From assembly GCA_023362775.1 (NCBI GenBank), contig JALMGJ010000002.1:69479414-69543413 (forward strand): 64,000 nucleotides of DNA, written 5' to 3'. The notes beneath the pieces are model-generated. The model was not told where the DNA came from. It worked only from the letters and a program-made list of their open reading frames with translations, and searched no databases. The translations under genes and the position numbers were made by a program. Position 1 is the first letter of the stretch; every line of letters starts with the position of its first letter. The stretch comes from Charina bottae. Lineage: Eukaryota > Chordata > Lepidosauria > Squamata > Charinaidae. Of the stretch, positions 1-11,021 are shown in pieces.

Positions 1-197
1 TTGTACTGATCCATTTAGTTTTCACGGCAAGAATACTGGGGTGGGTTGCCATTACCTTCCCCGGGGATCGTATTTAGTCTGACCTCTCTGCCACGACCTT
101 CCCGTCTTGGGTGTCCCTTCACAGTTTAGCTCATGGTTTCATTGAGGTGCTCAAGCTCCAGCACCACGACAAGGTAACAATCTCCTTTGCTGGAGTA
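1..197 (-). mobile_element. RTE-BovB LINE, 5' end (partial, runs off window)
   Basis: This segment matches 57361-57556 with few differences, including the shared stretch gcaagaatactggggtgggt, so it is the 5' terminal part of a BovB LINE on the minus strand. The similarity stops near base 197, just after tcctttgctgga, which I take as the element's 5' end. The coding part must lie before base 1. No ORF is left here. Confidence 0.8.
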
Positions 198-483
198 TCA
201 GTCATTAGGTGGCAACAAAGAGTTGGGGGAGTTGTATCACTGGGCTGCCATCTAGTGGTTGTCCAGATTTGTTTTGGCAAGATGATGAAGAGATAGACAT
301 TGAGAAAAGGGGTTAGCTGTGGGGGTTTGTGTGAGAACTGTAAACTACTCTAAGAAAATAATGTGAGAAGAGGAAGCAAGGAGCCGGGTCTTCCTTGGGA
401 GTAGCCACTGGGAAGGGAATTTCCAACTACACAGGCTATAGAAGTACAAAAACAAAATCCTTCGAATTACACCTTCAACTTCC
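198..483. other. no recognised feature
   Basis: Single-copy-looking DNA between the BovB end and the hAT-type element. It contains gccatctagtggttgtcca (235-253), a motif that also occurs inverted near 20135 and may be part of a small dispersed repeat. Nothing else is supported. Confidence 0.4.
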
Positions 484-491
484 TGTTAAAC

Positions 492-976
492 TAGGCTGAC
501 CATACGTCCCATTTTGAACAGGACAGTCCTGCTTTTTTAGCATTTTTCAACTGTCCCATCGTTTTGATAAAAATCAAAATCTCAATTTTGTCCCATTTTT
601 TAAACCCAGTGGGAATGGCACGGAAGGAGGATCCGAGCTGGAGCTGCCGATTGGAGGCAGCCCGGAAGAGGAAGCCCTCCTATCTATCAGCGTGCAGCAA
701 AGGAGGGAGTGGGGGCCAGGTTTGCAGGTGGGAGCCAATTGCGTGGACTGGGGGTGGGGTTTGCAGGTGGGAGCCAATCGCGCAGACTGGGGACGGGGTT
801 TGCATGCAGGAGCCAATTGTGTGGACCAGGGGTGGGGTTTGCAGGCGGGAGACAATCGCGCAGAACGGGGGCGGGGACCCCTGCCTTTTTAATGAATACG
901 GAATATTACATAAGACCCCGTCCTGTTTTGCCATCCCAATGTCCCGTTTTTGTCTCAAGGAAATATGGTCAGCCTA
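492..976 (+). mobile_element. hAT-type non-autonomous DNA transposon with internal minisatellite
   Basis: The element is bounded by inverted ends taggctgaccata and tatggtcagccta and flanked by a perfect 8-bp target duplication, tgttaaac, at 484-491 and 977-984. Eight-bp duplications are the hallmark of hAT transposases. The 485-bp body has no transposase ORF, so it must be moved in trans. Its middle is a tandem array (about 715-875) of roughly four 39-bp units. A larger relative in the opposite orientation lies at 21197-23952 and shares both ends, the array and the segment ending in cagcaaaggag. Family assignment to hAT is inferred from duplication length, not from protein. Confidence 0.8.
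715..875 (+). repeat. minisatellite, ~39-bp unit x4, with CCAAT and GC boxes
   Basis: Each unit reads approximately ttgcaggtgggagccaatng followed by a G-rich run (ggactgggggtggggt or similar). Most units carry a CCAAT box (gagccaat) and a GC-rich run resembling an Sp1 site (ggggcgggg in the last). The array lies wholly inside the transposon at 492-976. Confidence 0.8.
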
Positions 977-984
977 TGTTAAAC

Positions 985-2740
985 CAAGGTCAGTTTTAGG
1001 GTTTGCATTCTCTAGGTTGACCAGTTGATTAAAAAAAACTGGCTGAAGAAGCCAAAGTTCCACTCTCCCTACAGCCAAAAAAGGACTGTGGAACAGGCAA
1101 AGAGGTCAGGGACTAGGCTGAAGGGAGTGGTCCCACAGGACCAACTGGAGCCACAAGATTGCCAGCACAGAGCGCTTCATCTCAGCCTGCCTCCCTGATG
1201 GACTCCAGCACATCCTACATTGCCTGCACACAGTATCTCCGAGGGGGATATTAGGGAAAACACCACTTCCAGAGTGTGGCACCTGAAGCCATCCCCAGGC
1301 TGTCTCAGCTTCAGGAGGACACTGAGATGTAGGCAAAAGCATGCAGATGTGTGCTTGGAAAATAGCAGGCTGTCCTTGCACTGGTTGTATGAATTTGTTC
1401 TTAGACTACTGCTTTAAATAAATCTGGCTTTTATTGTTACCTTCAAGTCTTTTCATTGTCCTGTTTTATCACCAATGTTGATTTCTTTATCTTTTTTTAA
1501 AAATGCACTTGATTTTTATTTTTAGTATGGGCTCTCTTGAGAGAAAGAGTGGTATAAAAATAAAATAGTAATAGTTATTATTACGATGCACTTAGCATTT
1601 CCACAGTATGATCCAAAGGGCTTAGAAAGTATCACCCCAAATTCCCTGTTGAGTGTTTCAATATAAAGGGAAATGCTTTGAATTATTTAGCAGTTCTGAA
1701 TTATCCGATTTTTGACAAGGATTTTCCATGTAAATTTTCTTAACAAGCAATATAAAAATGCAAGTGTGGTTTGTATAAGGATTCTGGTCAAATTTATAAT
1801 AAACTAATACTTGCCTCTTCAATAAAAACATTGAGGTGGGGAGTTAAGCTGCTCCTGTGACTGCTTATCCAATCATCTGGAATTCATTCATTTCCTATTT
1901 GCCCTCTTGATCTGCAAGGCCCCATCCTGTTTTGCATTCCTTGTATATACAGTACCAGGACGGGGATAGAATGATAGTTATTGGTGTACAGCTATGCTGG
2001 TGAATAATTACTAGGAAATTTCTCTTGGGAATACTCTAAAGTCTACCCTTGTGTCATCTTCTGCAAGTAAATGTGAAAATTCTACCTTGCTCAGCCTTAC
2101 TTTTGGGACATAGGATCAGACAGCACAATTTCTCAGATCCATCTAAACATTTTTGCCAATTAGTGATCTCCATAAATTACAGGTCTATGGGGGAACCAGA
2201 AAAGATAAGCAAAGACAAGAGTCAAAAGAACAGAACCATGCACATCAAAATAAAGCAGCCATGCACAGAATAAGGTGACCGTGCACAGAAAAACAGCTGT
2301 TACAGCTAAGGCCAAGTCTCAGTTTCCCAAGGCACTCATGTAATTTGAATGGCCAGTTTTGTTTTATGAATCTATGAATAAGATGTCATTACTTCCATAA
2401 ACCACAGATATATTTATCTGGTGCTTGCAGGGATGCTTAACTTGGCTTTCCCCTACCTAGGCCTTCCGGAAATGTTGGACTTAATCTCAAACTATGCTGG
2501 CTAGAGGATTATGAAAGCCAACACATCTGGAACATATTAGGTTGGGAAAAATGGCTTCACGCTTTTTTTTTTCATTTGGAGTATCCTGAAAGAAACAGAG
2601 ACTGGGAAAGATTGGCATTTTAAAATCTCGTAAGCCTCAATCCTAACAGAGGCAGAGGTTAAACTAAGCTGCCCCAACCTGGCATAAGATTTGCTTTAAA
2701 ATCTAAAATGTTTTGGAGTGTATGCCCAACTAAAGCAAGC
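985..2740. other. no gene; unclassified DNA
   Basis: No coding region can be supported. Around 1410-1440 there is a polyadenylation-like aataaatctggcttttatt, so 1040-1440 could be the end of an old retroelement or LTR, but I could not identify it. At 1520-1575 gagaaagagtggtataaaaataaaatagta resembles a LINE tail only weakly. The rest shows nothing recognisable. Confidence 0.35.
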
Positions 2741-2844
2741 AGGCATCTATATTGGGCAGCAGTAATATAGAAAGGATGCTGAAGATGGATGATCACTTTA
2801 GTGACAACAGCAAAGTCATCATTCATACTGTGCGGGAGAAGGCA

Positions 2845-3165
2845 ATAGTAAACCACGCCTGTATTTTCCCAAGAAAATCACGTGGAGAGGCAATGTTCTT
2901 ATCTGAGGCACAAATGTCCAGGTTCAAATTATCCTATTTTGGACACATTATGTGAAGACCAAGCTCTTTTGAGGTCTGTAATGCTGGGAAAAGTGGAAGG
3001 AAAGAAGAAAAGAAGATGACCAGTAGTAAGGTGGATGGACTCAGTTACAGTGTCAATGGGTGCACCATTGGAAGGTCTGAAGGACCAAGTTGGGGACAGA
3101 TCATCCTGGAGAAGTACTATCTATGTGGTCACTAAAAGTCAATACTGACCTGATAGCACATAATG
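2845..3165 (+). mobile_element. decayed BovB 3' end, preceded by a SINE-like fragment
   Basis: From about 2925 the sequence reads like the 3' coding end of squamate BovB: a degraded YFGHIM peptide (ttttggacacattatg), then gctgggaaaagtggaagga and a terminal ggtcactaaaagtcaatact that corresponds to the usual ...gagtcggacacgact end. Stops and frameshifts make it non-coding. At 2847-2895 gaaggcaatagtaaaccac resembles the body of Sauria-type SINEs, whose 3' halves derive from BovB. It is a different, older subfamily from the copies at 41-44 kb. Confidence 0.65.
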
Positions 3166-3606
3166 AATCAATTGAAAGAACAGGGCTCTATATATCAGAC
3201 AGAGGTTTCTGAGCTTTTGCCAGAAAATAGTAGGGCCTCATCTCTAGAGCAGCCTTCCCAAGACAGCAAGAAACCAGTTGTACTAACTCCAGGTTTGCAT
3301 TTTTTTTTCTACCGTAGGCCTATAAACAGTGCAGGTAGGTAGAAGATGATCCCTGCACAGGTTGAAGGTGAAACTCCCAGAAACTACCTTTACAGAATAG
3401 AACCGCTGAAATTCTCATCCACTGTTCTGTATAAGCAATTAGGCTTCTGGTCTAGATCTAAGTTTTGCTGACTTTGAAACTGACCTATGCTCTGTGGACA
3501 AAATTATTAGAAACTGTTGCTACAAGAAGCATTGCATAGGCTTCTTATGCAGACCCATCACAGTGTGATCACACGGATTGGGGCTGAGCCTCCTTTTGGT
3601 TACTGG
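3166..3606. other. no recognised feature
   Basis: No ORF with family resemblance and no repeat boundary was seen. Confidence 0.35.
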
Positions 3607-3619
3607 TTCTATAAATGGA

Positions 3620-3740
3620 CGACTGGGGAAGGCAATGGCAAACCACCCCGCTCTATAGTCTGCCAGGAAAACGTTGCGAAAGCAGCATTTCCCCAGGGGT
3701 CACATGACTCGGTGCTTGCACAGGGGAACCTTTCCTTTTC
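3620..3740 (+). mobile_element. 5'-truncated BovB-tailed SINE with 13-bp target duplication
   Basis: The insert is flanked by ttctataaatgga at 3607-3619 and 3741-3753, a perfect 13-bp duplication typical of LINE-mediated retroposition. The body (gaaggcaatggcaaaccacc ... gtcacatgactcggtgct ... ggggaacctttcctttt) is the 3' part of a widespread squamate SINE. The tRNA-like head is missing, so this is a 5'-truncated copy. Confidence 0.8.
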
Positions 3741-3753
3741 TTCTATAAATGGA

Positions 3754-4239
3754 GTAGCTAGTGCAGGGTTTTCTTTATGTAAGGGTTTTTTGGACAAGTT
3801 TTGATTGCTCTTCCCAGGTCCTGATTATGTTCTATCTTTCCTTGAAAAGTAGAAGTCGGGCAATACACACCCAGACAAGTACAGGGCATCACTGAAATAT
3901 AAGCCCTATGCAATTCTTCCAAGAAAATATTCCAGTTATAGCAGCTGGAAAAAAAATACTGAAAATCTTCTTAAACTGATTCAGATTTAGGATTATTCCA
4001 TCCTATCTTCCTTGCAATGAAGGAGATGACCCCATCACAAGGCAAACATTTCTGCCATAGCTGGCTTCTGGTTCAATAAGAAACAACCATCACAATCTTT
4101 AGCACAACCAGTTTATGATGTGTGTATTTTAAAATGTTTCTTCTTCAGCCCTTGAGTAGGGTTATACTCAAGCAGGTTATACTCGAGCCGAGCAGCAGGC
4201 CTGGAATTAAGAACTGGCCATCCCCTCCCAACTGTCCCA
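3754..4239. other. no recognised feature
   Basis: Unremarkable AT-rich sequence before the L2 tail; no coding or repeat boundary supported. Confidence 0.3.
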
Positions 4240-4325
4240 GAGATGGCAGAGAGCTATCCTCCTCCGGAATGGGGGGAGATGGGCGGTGATATAAGTTAGA
4301 AATATAAATAAATAAATAAATTAGG
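4240..4325 (+). mobile_element. L2 LINE 3' tail fragment
   Basis: The piece contains gagatgggcggtgata followed by (aaat)n, the same 3' end seen at the ends of the L2 copies at 8750-8815 and 37400-37495. It has no coding part and lies directly upstream of a longer L2 copy. Confidence 0.7.
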
Positions 4326-6002
4326 GTCCTTCCAAGGTGAGTGAGAGACTCCCTCCAGAGTGTGAGAGATGAGGGAGGGAGTCTGGGAGTGGCTGGTGGT
4401 ATAAGAGGGCACTCACCTCCTGAGTGAGAGACGGGGTGAGGAGGAGTGGATGAGTGTCCCCCCTGCCAACTAGTGAGAGAGGCCGAGGGCCTCGACATAG
4501 TGAATGGGTAGGTGCGGGCTATGCCTGACAGCGCCAAGAGCAGAAGCTGGTGCGCTGGAGGGCCTGTCATTTCCCTGCGAGTGATTGGGAGTGTGTAAGG
4601 ATGTATGAGTGGATGGAGGGATCCCGATTTCGAACCAGGGACTCCGGAGGTCCAGGATCGGGGGCTAATGGATTCGGAGTCTCTGGGGGCTGTAGGGCGG
4701 CTTACAACATTGAGGTGGTGATGGGTTGCGGATGCTATGGTGGGAGCCGGAGGGCGGGCCATCTTTGGGGAAGATGCCCCTGGTGTTTGTTACTGGTGGC
4801 ATGTTCCGGCCCTCCAAGTTCAAACCCAGGCACTGGACAGCAGATCCATAGGGGCCCTGGTCTCCGGCTGCTGCTTCTCAATGCCAGGTCAGTAAACAAC
4901 AAAGCCCCCCTCATACATGATCTGATCAGTGAGGAGGGGGAGGACCTGGCATGTATTACCGAGACCTGGCTGGGCCCTGAAGGGGGGGGTGCCCCTTTCG
5001 GAAATGTGCCCGACTGGGTTTATGGTATGGCACCAGCTGAGACTTCAGGGCAGGGGAGGAGGAGTGGCTGTTGTCATCCGAGAGTCTCTAGAGGCCTTCA
5101 GGGGCACTGCTCCACAAGTGGCCGGTTGTGAGACCGTTTTTCAAGTTGGATTCCCAAGAACAGTTGGGAATGTTGCTATTGTACCAGCCTCCCTGCTGCA
5201 TAGCAACCTCCCTTCCTGAGCTGCTGGAGGCCATCTCGGGGTTGGTGGTGGAGTTCCCCAGGCTTATGGTTTTGAGGGACTTCAACCTGCCATCCCTAGG
5301 GCATGCCTCGGAGGCAGCTTGGGAGTTCATGACTACCATGGCAACCATGGGCCTGTCCCAGATTATTCGGGACCTGACTCAAGACAGTGGCCTCACCCTG
5401 GACTTAGTTTTCTTGTCTGAGTAGTGGCAATGTGATCTGAGGGGAGAGTTGCATCTATCCCCATTGTCATGGTCAGATCACGCCCTGGTGACCTTAAGAT
5501 TCTCCTATGCCGACCCCCTCCACAGGGAGGTAGGACCCATTTGATTGGTCCGCCCCTGGCGACTGATGGACCAGGAAGGGTTTCAGAGGGAGCTAGGGGT
5601 TATACCCAAGGATCTACTACACGGTCCATCGGAGGCCCTAGCTGCTGCCTGTAATTGGGAGGCAGCTGGGGCCTTGGACAGGATTGCATCTGTGCAACCT
5701 CTCTTGTCCCATCAAACCTGATACTCCCCGTGGTTTACAGAGGAGTTGAGGATTTTGAAGAGGATTAAGAGATGACTAGAGCGCCGCTGGAGGAAGACAA
5801 AGACCGAACCCAACCGAACACAAGCTAGAGCTGCTTGTGGCGGTAAGAGTGGCAAAACGTCAACATTTCTCTGCTCTTATTGCATCTGCAGAATGCCAAC
5901 CAACGGCCCTGTTTAAGATCACACAATCCCTTTTGGGGAAAGTGGGCCTTGTGACCCACCTACAGGGCCGTGCAGAGGAATTTGCTGGGCATACGCAGGA
6001 TA

Positions 6003-6806
6003 AATTATCTAATTATTTATCTTATTGTAAACCACCCAGAGCCCTCCTGAGGAGGGAGGCGTGATGGCTCATGAACCCATGGGCAACTTGGTCATATTAA
6101 GAAAATGCTGTGAACTAGATTTAGTTAGATTTTCTTTTATCTCCTACCTTTACATTCTTTTGCTTACTACTTTATACTCCCTTATTGCACTTTGCATAAT
6201 GTTGCTACCCCCAAAGAGAATGGCCTGATGGGTATGCATGCATACACATATTTCTAACCTGCATTCAGTATCACTTCGCATATTACAACCCGAGGGTCTG
6301 TGTGCTTTGCCCCTTGCAAATGGCAGGCTGGTGTGCATCTGAATACTGGGTGTCTTCTGACACTGACAACACCTGTCCCTGACTAATGCATTTCATCTAC
6401 AATCTCCATTTTGACTTTGACTTGAACTACAGTAAGACGGAAGATCACAAGTTCGGAGGTTCGAATCCCTAGCCCCACGTGTCGGAGTGAACTCCCGCAC
6501 TCGCCCCAGCTCTTGCCAACCTAGCAATTCGAAAGCATGCAAATGCAAGTAGATTAATAGGTACCACTTTGGTGGGTAGGTAACAGCGTTCTGCACACGT
6601 CATGCCGGACACATGACCGTGGAAGCGTCTTCAAACAATGCTGGCTCTTTGGCTAACAAACAGAGATGAGCACCGGCCCCTAGAGTCAGACACGACTGCA
6701 CAAATGTGCGGGGGAAACCTTTACCTTTCCCTTTAAACTGCCCAGAGCCCTCCTGAGGAGGGAGATGGGTGGTGATAGAAATTTGATAAATAAATAAATA
6801 AAATAA
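6003..6806 (+). mobile_element. nested insertion block inside L2 (L2 tail plus SINE)
   Basis: Compared with the uninterrupted L2 at 35590-35610, this copy jumps from gcaggataaa to atcgctcggatc, so about 800 bp were inserted. The block starts and ends with L2 3'-tail sequence: cccagagccctcctgaggag occurs at 6040-6059 and again at 6740-6759. Its middle includes an unrecognised stretch (6065-6430) and a SINE (6433-6733). The repeated L2-tail piece may be a long target duplication of the inner insertion or two separate tails. Confidence 0.65.
6433..6733 (+). mobile_element. tRNA-derived SINE (box B visible)
   Basis: The 5' part contains ggaggttcgaatccctagc, which includes a pol III box B (ggttcgaatcc). 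The middle has ctagcaattcgaaagcatgc and ggtaccactttggtgggtag. The end carries a BovB-like tail (gagtcagacacgactg) followed by aaacctttaccttt. Box A is not seen, so the head is truncated. The same SINE family occurs inverted at 10902-11021. Confidence 0.75.
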
Positions 6807-9034
6807 AATCGCTCGGATCCATTCCAAGTTAGACTCCAAGCATGAGACATGGTCTGGGGAGGTACCAGGGGAGCGTTCTTACCCAGTTTTCTGGGAACAG
6901 TTTGATCTTGTTGGACCTGAGGAAGTGGACAGTATCCTCCGGATGGCAAATGCCACCACCTGTCATCTAGATCCATGTCACTCCTGGCTGGTGAAAGCAG
7001 CTCGGGAGGTGACATGTGGCTGGGTTCAGGCGATGGTTAATGCATCCTTGAGAGAGGGGGTGTTCCCAACTGCCTTTAAGGAGGCGTTGGTGCACCTCCT
7101 TCTCAAGAAACCTTCGCTGGACCCTATTGTACTGGACCATTTTCGTCCAGTTTCCCACCTTCCCTTTTTGGGGAAGGTGGTTGAGAAAGTGGTGGCGTTG
7201 CAGCTCCAGAGGGTTCTGGATGAAACGGATTATCTAGACCCCTTTCAGTCAGGTTTCAGGCCCAGATATGCGACAGAAATGGCATTGGTTGCACTTATGG
7301 ATGAACTCTGGCAGGGGCGGGATGGAGGCAGTGCATCTATCCTTGCTCTTCTTGACCTCTCACCATTAACCATGGTATCGTTTTGGGTCGGCTCAGGGAG
7401 TTGGGGGTGGGCAGCGTGGTTTGTGCTGGTTCACCTCCTTCCTCCAGGGATGGTCCCAATCGGTGGTGATAGGGAGCGAGAGATCCAACCCTTGACCTCT
7501 CCTCTGTGGGGTGCCGCAGGGCTCGGTTCTCTCTCCACTCATTTTCAACATCTACATGAAACCACTGGGTGAGATCATCTGTCATCATGGGATGAGGTAT
7601 CATCAATATGCTGATGATACTCAATTATACATCTCCGTCCCTGGTGAGGTAAGTGATGCTGTGACTTCCCTCTCTCAGTGCTTGGGGGCTGTAGGGGCCT
7701 GGATGGGCCCCTACAGCCCATCCAGGCTGCTACAGGATGGGCTACAGCCCCTACAGCCCATCCAGGCCCCTACAGAGGGACCAATAGGCTTCAACTGAAC
7801 CCTAATAAAATGGAGTGGCTGTGGGTTAATGGCTCTTCCGCATCCGGGACATTATCATCTTTAGTTCTGGATGGGGTTGCACTGCCCCAGACAGACCTGG
7901 TGCGTAATATGGGGGACTGTCTGCCCCAGACAGACCCAGTGCAGAATCTGGGGGTCCTCCTGGACTCATGACTCCTGCTCAAAGAGAAGGTGGCAGTTGT
8001 GGCCAGCTGGGCTTTTGCCCAACTTCATGTTGTGCGCCAATTATGCCCATTCCTGGATTGGGAGGCCCTTCGAACAGTCACTCATGCCCTTATCTTCCAT
8101 ACAGATTATTGCAATGTGCTCTACATGGGGCTACCCTTGAAGAGTATCCGGAAGCTACAGCTGGTCCAGAATGCAGCCGTGTGAGCTATTGTTGGTGCTC
8201 CTAGATCGGCACACATAACACCCTTGTTGGGTGAGCTGCACTGGGTGCCAGTTTGTTTCCGGGTCCAATTCAAGGTGTTGGTTATGACCTTTAAAGCCCT
8301 TCATGGCATGGGGCCAGGTTACCTGAGGGACTACCTCATCCCCAATACATCAATACATCCCACACAATTGTGCAGAGAGGGCATGTTGCATACCCCATCT
8401 GTAAGAGAATTTCATCTGGTGGGGTCCAGGAGACGAGCCTTCTCTGCAGTAGGCCCTACCCTTTGGAACATTCTGGCCCTGGAGGTGAAGTTAGCTCCAT
8501 TACTCCTGACCTTCTGGAGGAACCTGAAAACTTGGCTCTGCCACCTTGCTTGGGGCCGGGAAAGGAATAGTTACTCCTGGGGATGGCTAGTGCCTTAGAA
8601 TGCTCCTCAGACACATGGACTGTATTAGATCTTTCTGCCACTTGGATTTTACTCTTATTTTATAGCTATTTAACAGCTGTATTTATATTTTATATACTGT
8701 TCTCGTATTTTATGGTTATTGTTTTAAGAAATCATTTTATTTTAAACCGCCCAGAGTCCCCCCTGAGGAGGGAGATGGACGGTGATAAAAATTTAACAAA
8801 TAAATAAATACTTAAATATTGAAAATGTAGTCAAAGTATTTTGAAATTTTGGTATATATTTCAGTTTGATTTTCCTGGCTGAGTTTCCAAAGGAGTGAGT
8901 GTGCATGTGCAGTAGAAAAATGAAGATGCCTTTCTGCAGTCACATAGCAGCCAACTATCCTAAACTTTCAGCAGTCCCAGCCTGATCTATCAAGTCCCAT
9001 GAGTGGGTGATGATGGACATGGCAGAAGAGCGAT

Positions 9035-9112
9035 CTCTTCTCTTCTCTTCTCTTCTCTTCTCTTCTCTTCTCTTCTCTTCTCTTCTCTTCTCTTCTCTTC
9101 TCTTCTCTTCTC
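9035..9112 (+). repeat. (TCTTC)n microsatellite
   Basis: Uninterrupted pentanucleotide run of about 15-16 units of tcttc. No coding meaning. Confidence 0.95.
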
Positions 9113-10590
9113 CAACTGGACTCCAGCCCAACCCGAACTAATTTATTTTTGTTGTTGAAGCTACCAAATGACTAAGAAAAACTCTCTGAAATACAGACCC
9201 ACCAAATAGCAAAGTGCCAGCCAACTCTCTGGTTTTTAACAACACTTCAAAAACGTGTCTCAAATGTATTTAGAGTGATCCATATTTAGAAATACCATAT
9301 TTGGCTCAGGAAGGCATCTGAACAGGAGTTAATATTTGTGTTATCATTGGAAGAACATTATTCTAAAAAGAGATATTTTCAACACATACGGCTGGTCACG
9401 TTTCAGGACTATCAAAATCTGCATGACCACAATTGTGGCATAATGAATATACTCCCTTTAGGGCTACTTTGCACATTATCCACTAAAAAAGCCATGTTTG
9501 CCTATCACCAATTTATGATTATTAGCCTTTTCCAATTGCATGGAACTGTGTACATGCACAAAATCTGGCTAATGGCATTGCTTCTTTGCTGGCTTTCAAT
9601 TTGGGCTGGCAGAGTCCTGTTTCACCACCAACCTCAGTCAGGGAAATAAACCCCACTACATTGCTATTTCTCATTTTATTTTAGACTTTCCTTTGCAGCT
9701 TAGATTTTTTTTAAGGCAACACAATGGCAACAGGAAATTGATCTTCATAAACATTCTGGTTATCTGCACTAAGCATTACAATGCAAGCACCTTTGGGGAG
9801 GTTTACATTGGAAATATAATGCAGTTCCCCAGTGCATATGTACTGGGTAAGTGAACAGTAGAAAATGCAAGGAATTCCTCAAAGATTCTGGGTTGATAAT
9901 GCAGAAAAGCTCTGGGCCTGGGCCTGGAAAGAACATTCCAAAGCCCATCTCCTCCACAGAATTCAACAGTCAAATATAATATATTTTCTTTATTGACAAT
10001 GGTACACATGTGGCTAAAGCTAATAATAAGGCTTCAGGGGGAAATGCCACACAGCCCAATAGAATCCTCAAGGTACCAACATTAATGGAATACATCATAT
10101 TTTGTTACATATTCTCCATTTGGTACACATCTCTGAATTTCATCTGCTGCAGTAAAACGTCTGCATGTGAATGAGAATGATAAAACTAGGAAAAGGAAGA
10201 CTCCACTGGATTATCTGTTTAGATGTTATCCCATACACTGAGTTAAGATAATTTATACCTACAACAAACCCATCAGATCATGCCTGCATCATCTTTTTAT
10301 CAGTGAAAACCTCTGAAGGAGTATGCATTAGATTCCTCTGGTTATCTGTTGGAGCATTTAAGCTCTGTGCCTCCAGTGATGCTCAGCATATATTTGTCAA
10401 GAAATGCAAATATTTCAACACCATAAAATTCTAGTGGCCTCCTAGGAAAGTGGGGGGAAATGTAGTACTTGAACCACAGAACCTCTCACTGCTTGGAAAA
10501 CTTTGCAGAGTATAGTAGTATGTGATTTCGGATATTATGCAAGGGCATGGTGCAGTCAGTAGCCAGCAGAAGGATGGGAAAAATATATAC
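9113..10590. other. no gene recognised
   Basis: AT-rich, apparently unique sequence. Short open frames on both strands show no family motif and no codon-like constraint that I can see. Confidence 0.35.
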
Positions 10591-10594
10591 TGAT

Positions 10595-10656
10595 GCCACC
10601 CAGAGTCACTTTTTCATGAGATGGACGGTCATATAAATTTGATGAATAAATAAATA
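10595..10656 (+). mobile_element. L2 3' tail fragment
   Basis: Contains gccacccagagtcac and gagatggacggtcatataaa followed by aataaataaat, a diverged form of the L2 3' end. It is followed immediately by a (TG)n run. Confidence 0.6.
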
Positions 10657-10684
10657 TCTGTGTATGTGTGTGTGTGTGTGTGTG

Positions 10685-10877
10685 TTTTAATCCATTCAAT
10701 TGTGTCTGATTCTCGGCAACTGCCTGGACAAGTCCCTGCAGTTTTCTTGGCAAGATTTTTTGGAAGTGGTTTGCCATTGCCTGCTTCCTGGGGCTGACCC
10801 AGGAAGAAAGTGACTGGCCCAAGGTCATCCTGGTTTCTAGCCCAGTGCCTTAACCACTACACCAAACTGGCTCTCGT
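10685..10877 (-). mobile_element. Sauria-type SINE, minus strand
   Basis: Read on the minus strand it begins with gagccagtttggtgtagtgg and gttaaggcactgggctagaa (tRNA-like head), continues through gaccttgggccagtcactt and ggcaatggcaaaccacttcc, and ends in gagaatcagacacaattgaa, a BovB-type tail. All three modules of a Sauria SINE are present, with moderate divergence. It lies between two (TG)n runs at 10663-10684 and 10876-10900. Confidence 0.85.
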
Positions 10878-10901
10878 GTGTGTGTGTGTGTCTGTGTGTG
10901 T

Positions 10902-11021
10902 AAAAGGTAAAGGTAAAGGTTTTCCCCTGCACAGTCGTGTACGACTCTAGGGGGCGGTGCTCATGTCCGTTTCTTAGCCGAAGAGCCAGCGCTGTCCGAA
11001 GATGCTTCCGCGGTCATGTGG
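10902..11021 (-). mobile_element. SINE 3' end, minus strand
   Basis: The plus strand shows aaaggtaaaggtaaaggttt, then cagtcgtgtacgactctagg and cggtcatgtggt. This is the inverted 3' half of the SINE family seen at 6433-6733. It is 5'-truncated; no tRNA head is present. Confidence 0.75.

Larger units (their letters stand above)
4326..8815 (+). mobile_element. long L2 LINE copy, decayed and interrupted
   Basis: Recognisable parts in order: a GC-rich 5' leader with gtgagagac repeats (4330-4800); an endonuclease segment near 4860-5480 (peptides LLLLNARSVNNKA, ITETWLGPEGG, LRDFNLPS and SDHALV in shifting frames); reverse transcriptase from about 6900 with FRPVSHLPFLGKVVEKVV, QYADDTQLYIS and NPNKMEWLWVNG; and a 3' end with aaaccgcccagagtc and (aaat)n at 8745-8815. 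The copy is broken by stops, frameshifts, an inserted L2-tail/SINE block at 6003-6806 and a 70-bp inverted duplication near 7708. Orientation and motif order fit the L2 clade of CR1-like LINEs. The start is approximate. Confidence 0.8.

Noticed and set aside
574..958. Overlapping proline- and glycine-rich ORFs on both strands
   Set aside because: They are frames through the GC-rich minisatellite of a hAT-type element.
4145..4762. 205-codon minus-strand ORF
   Set aside because: It is antisense to the L2 5' leader and shows no family motif; GC-rich leader sequence gives long chance frames.
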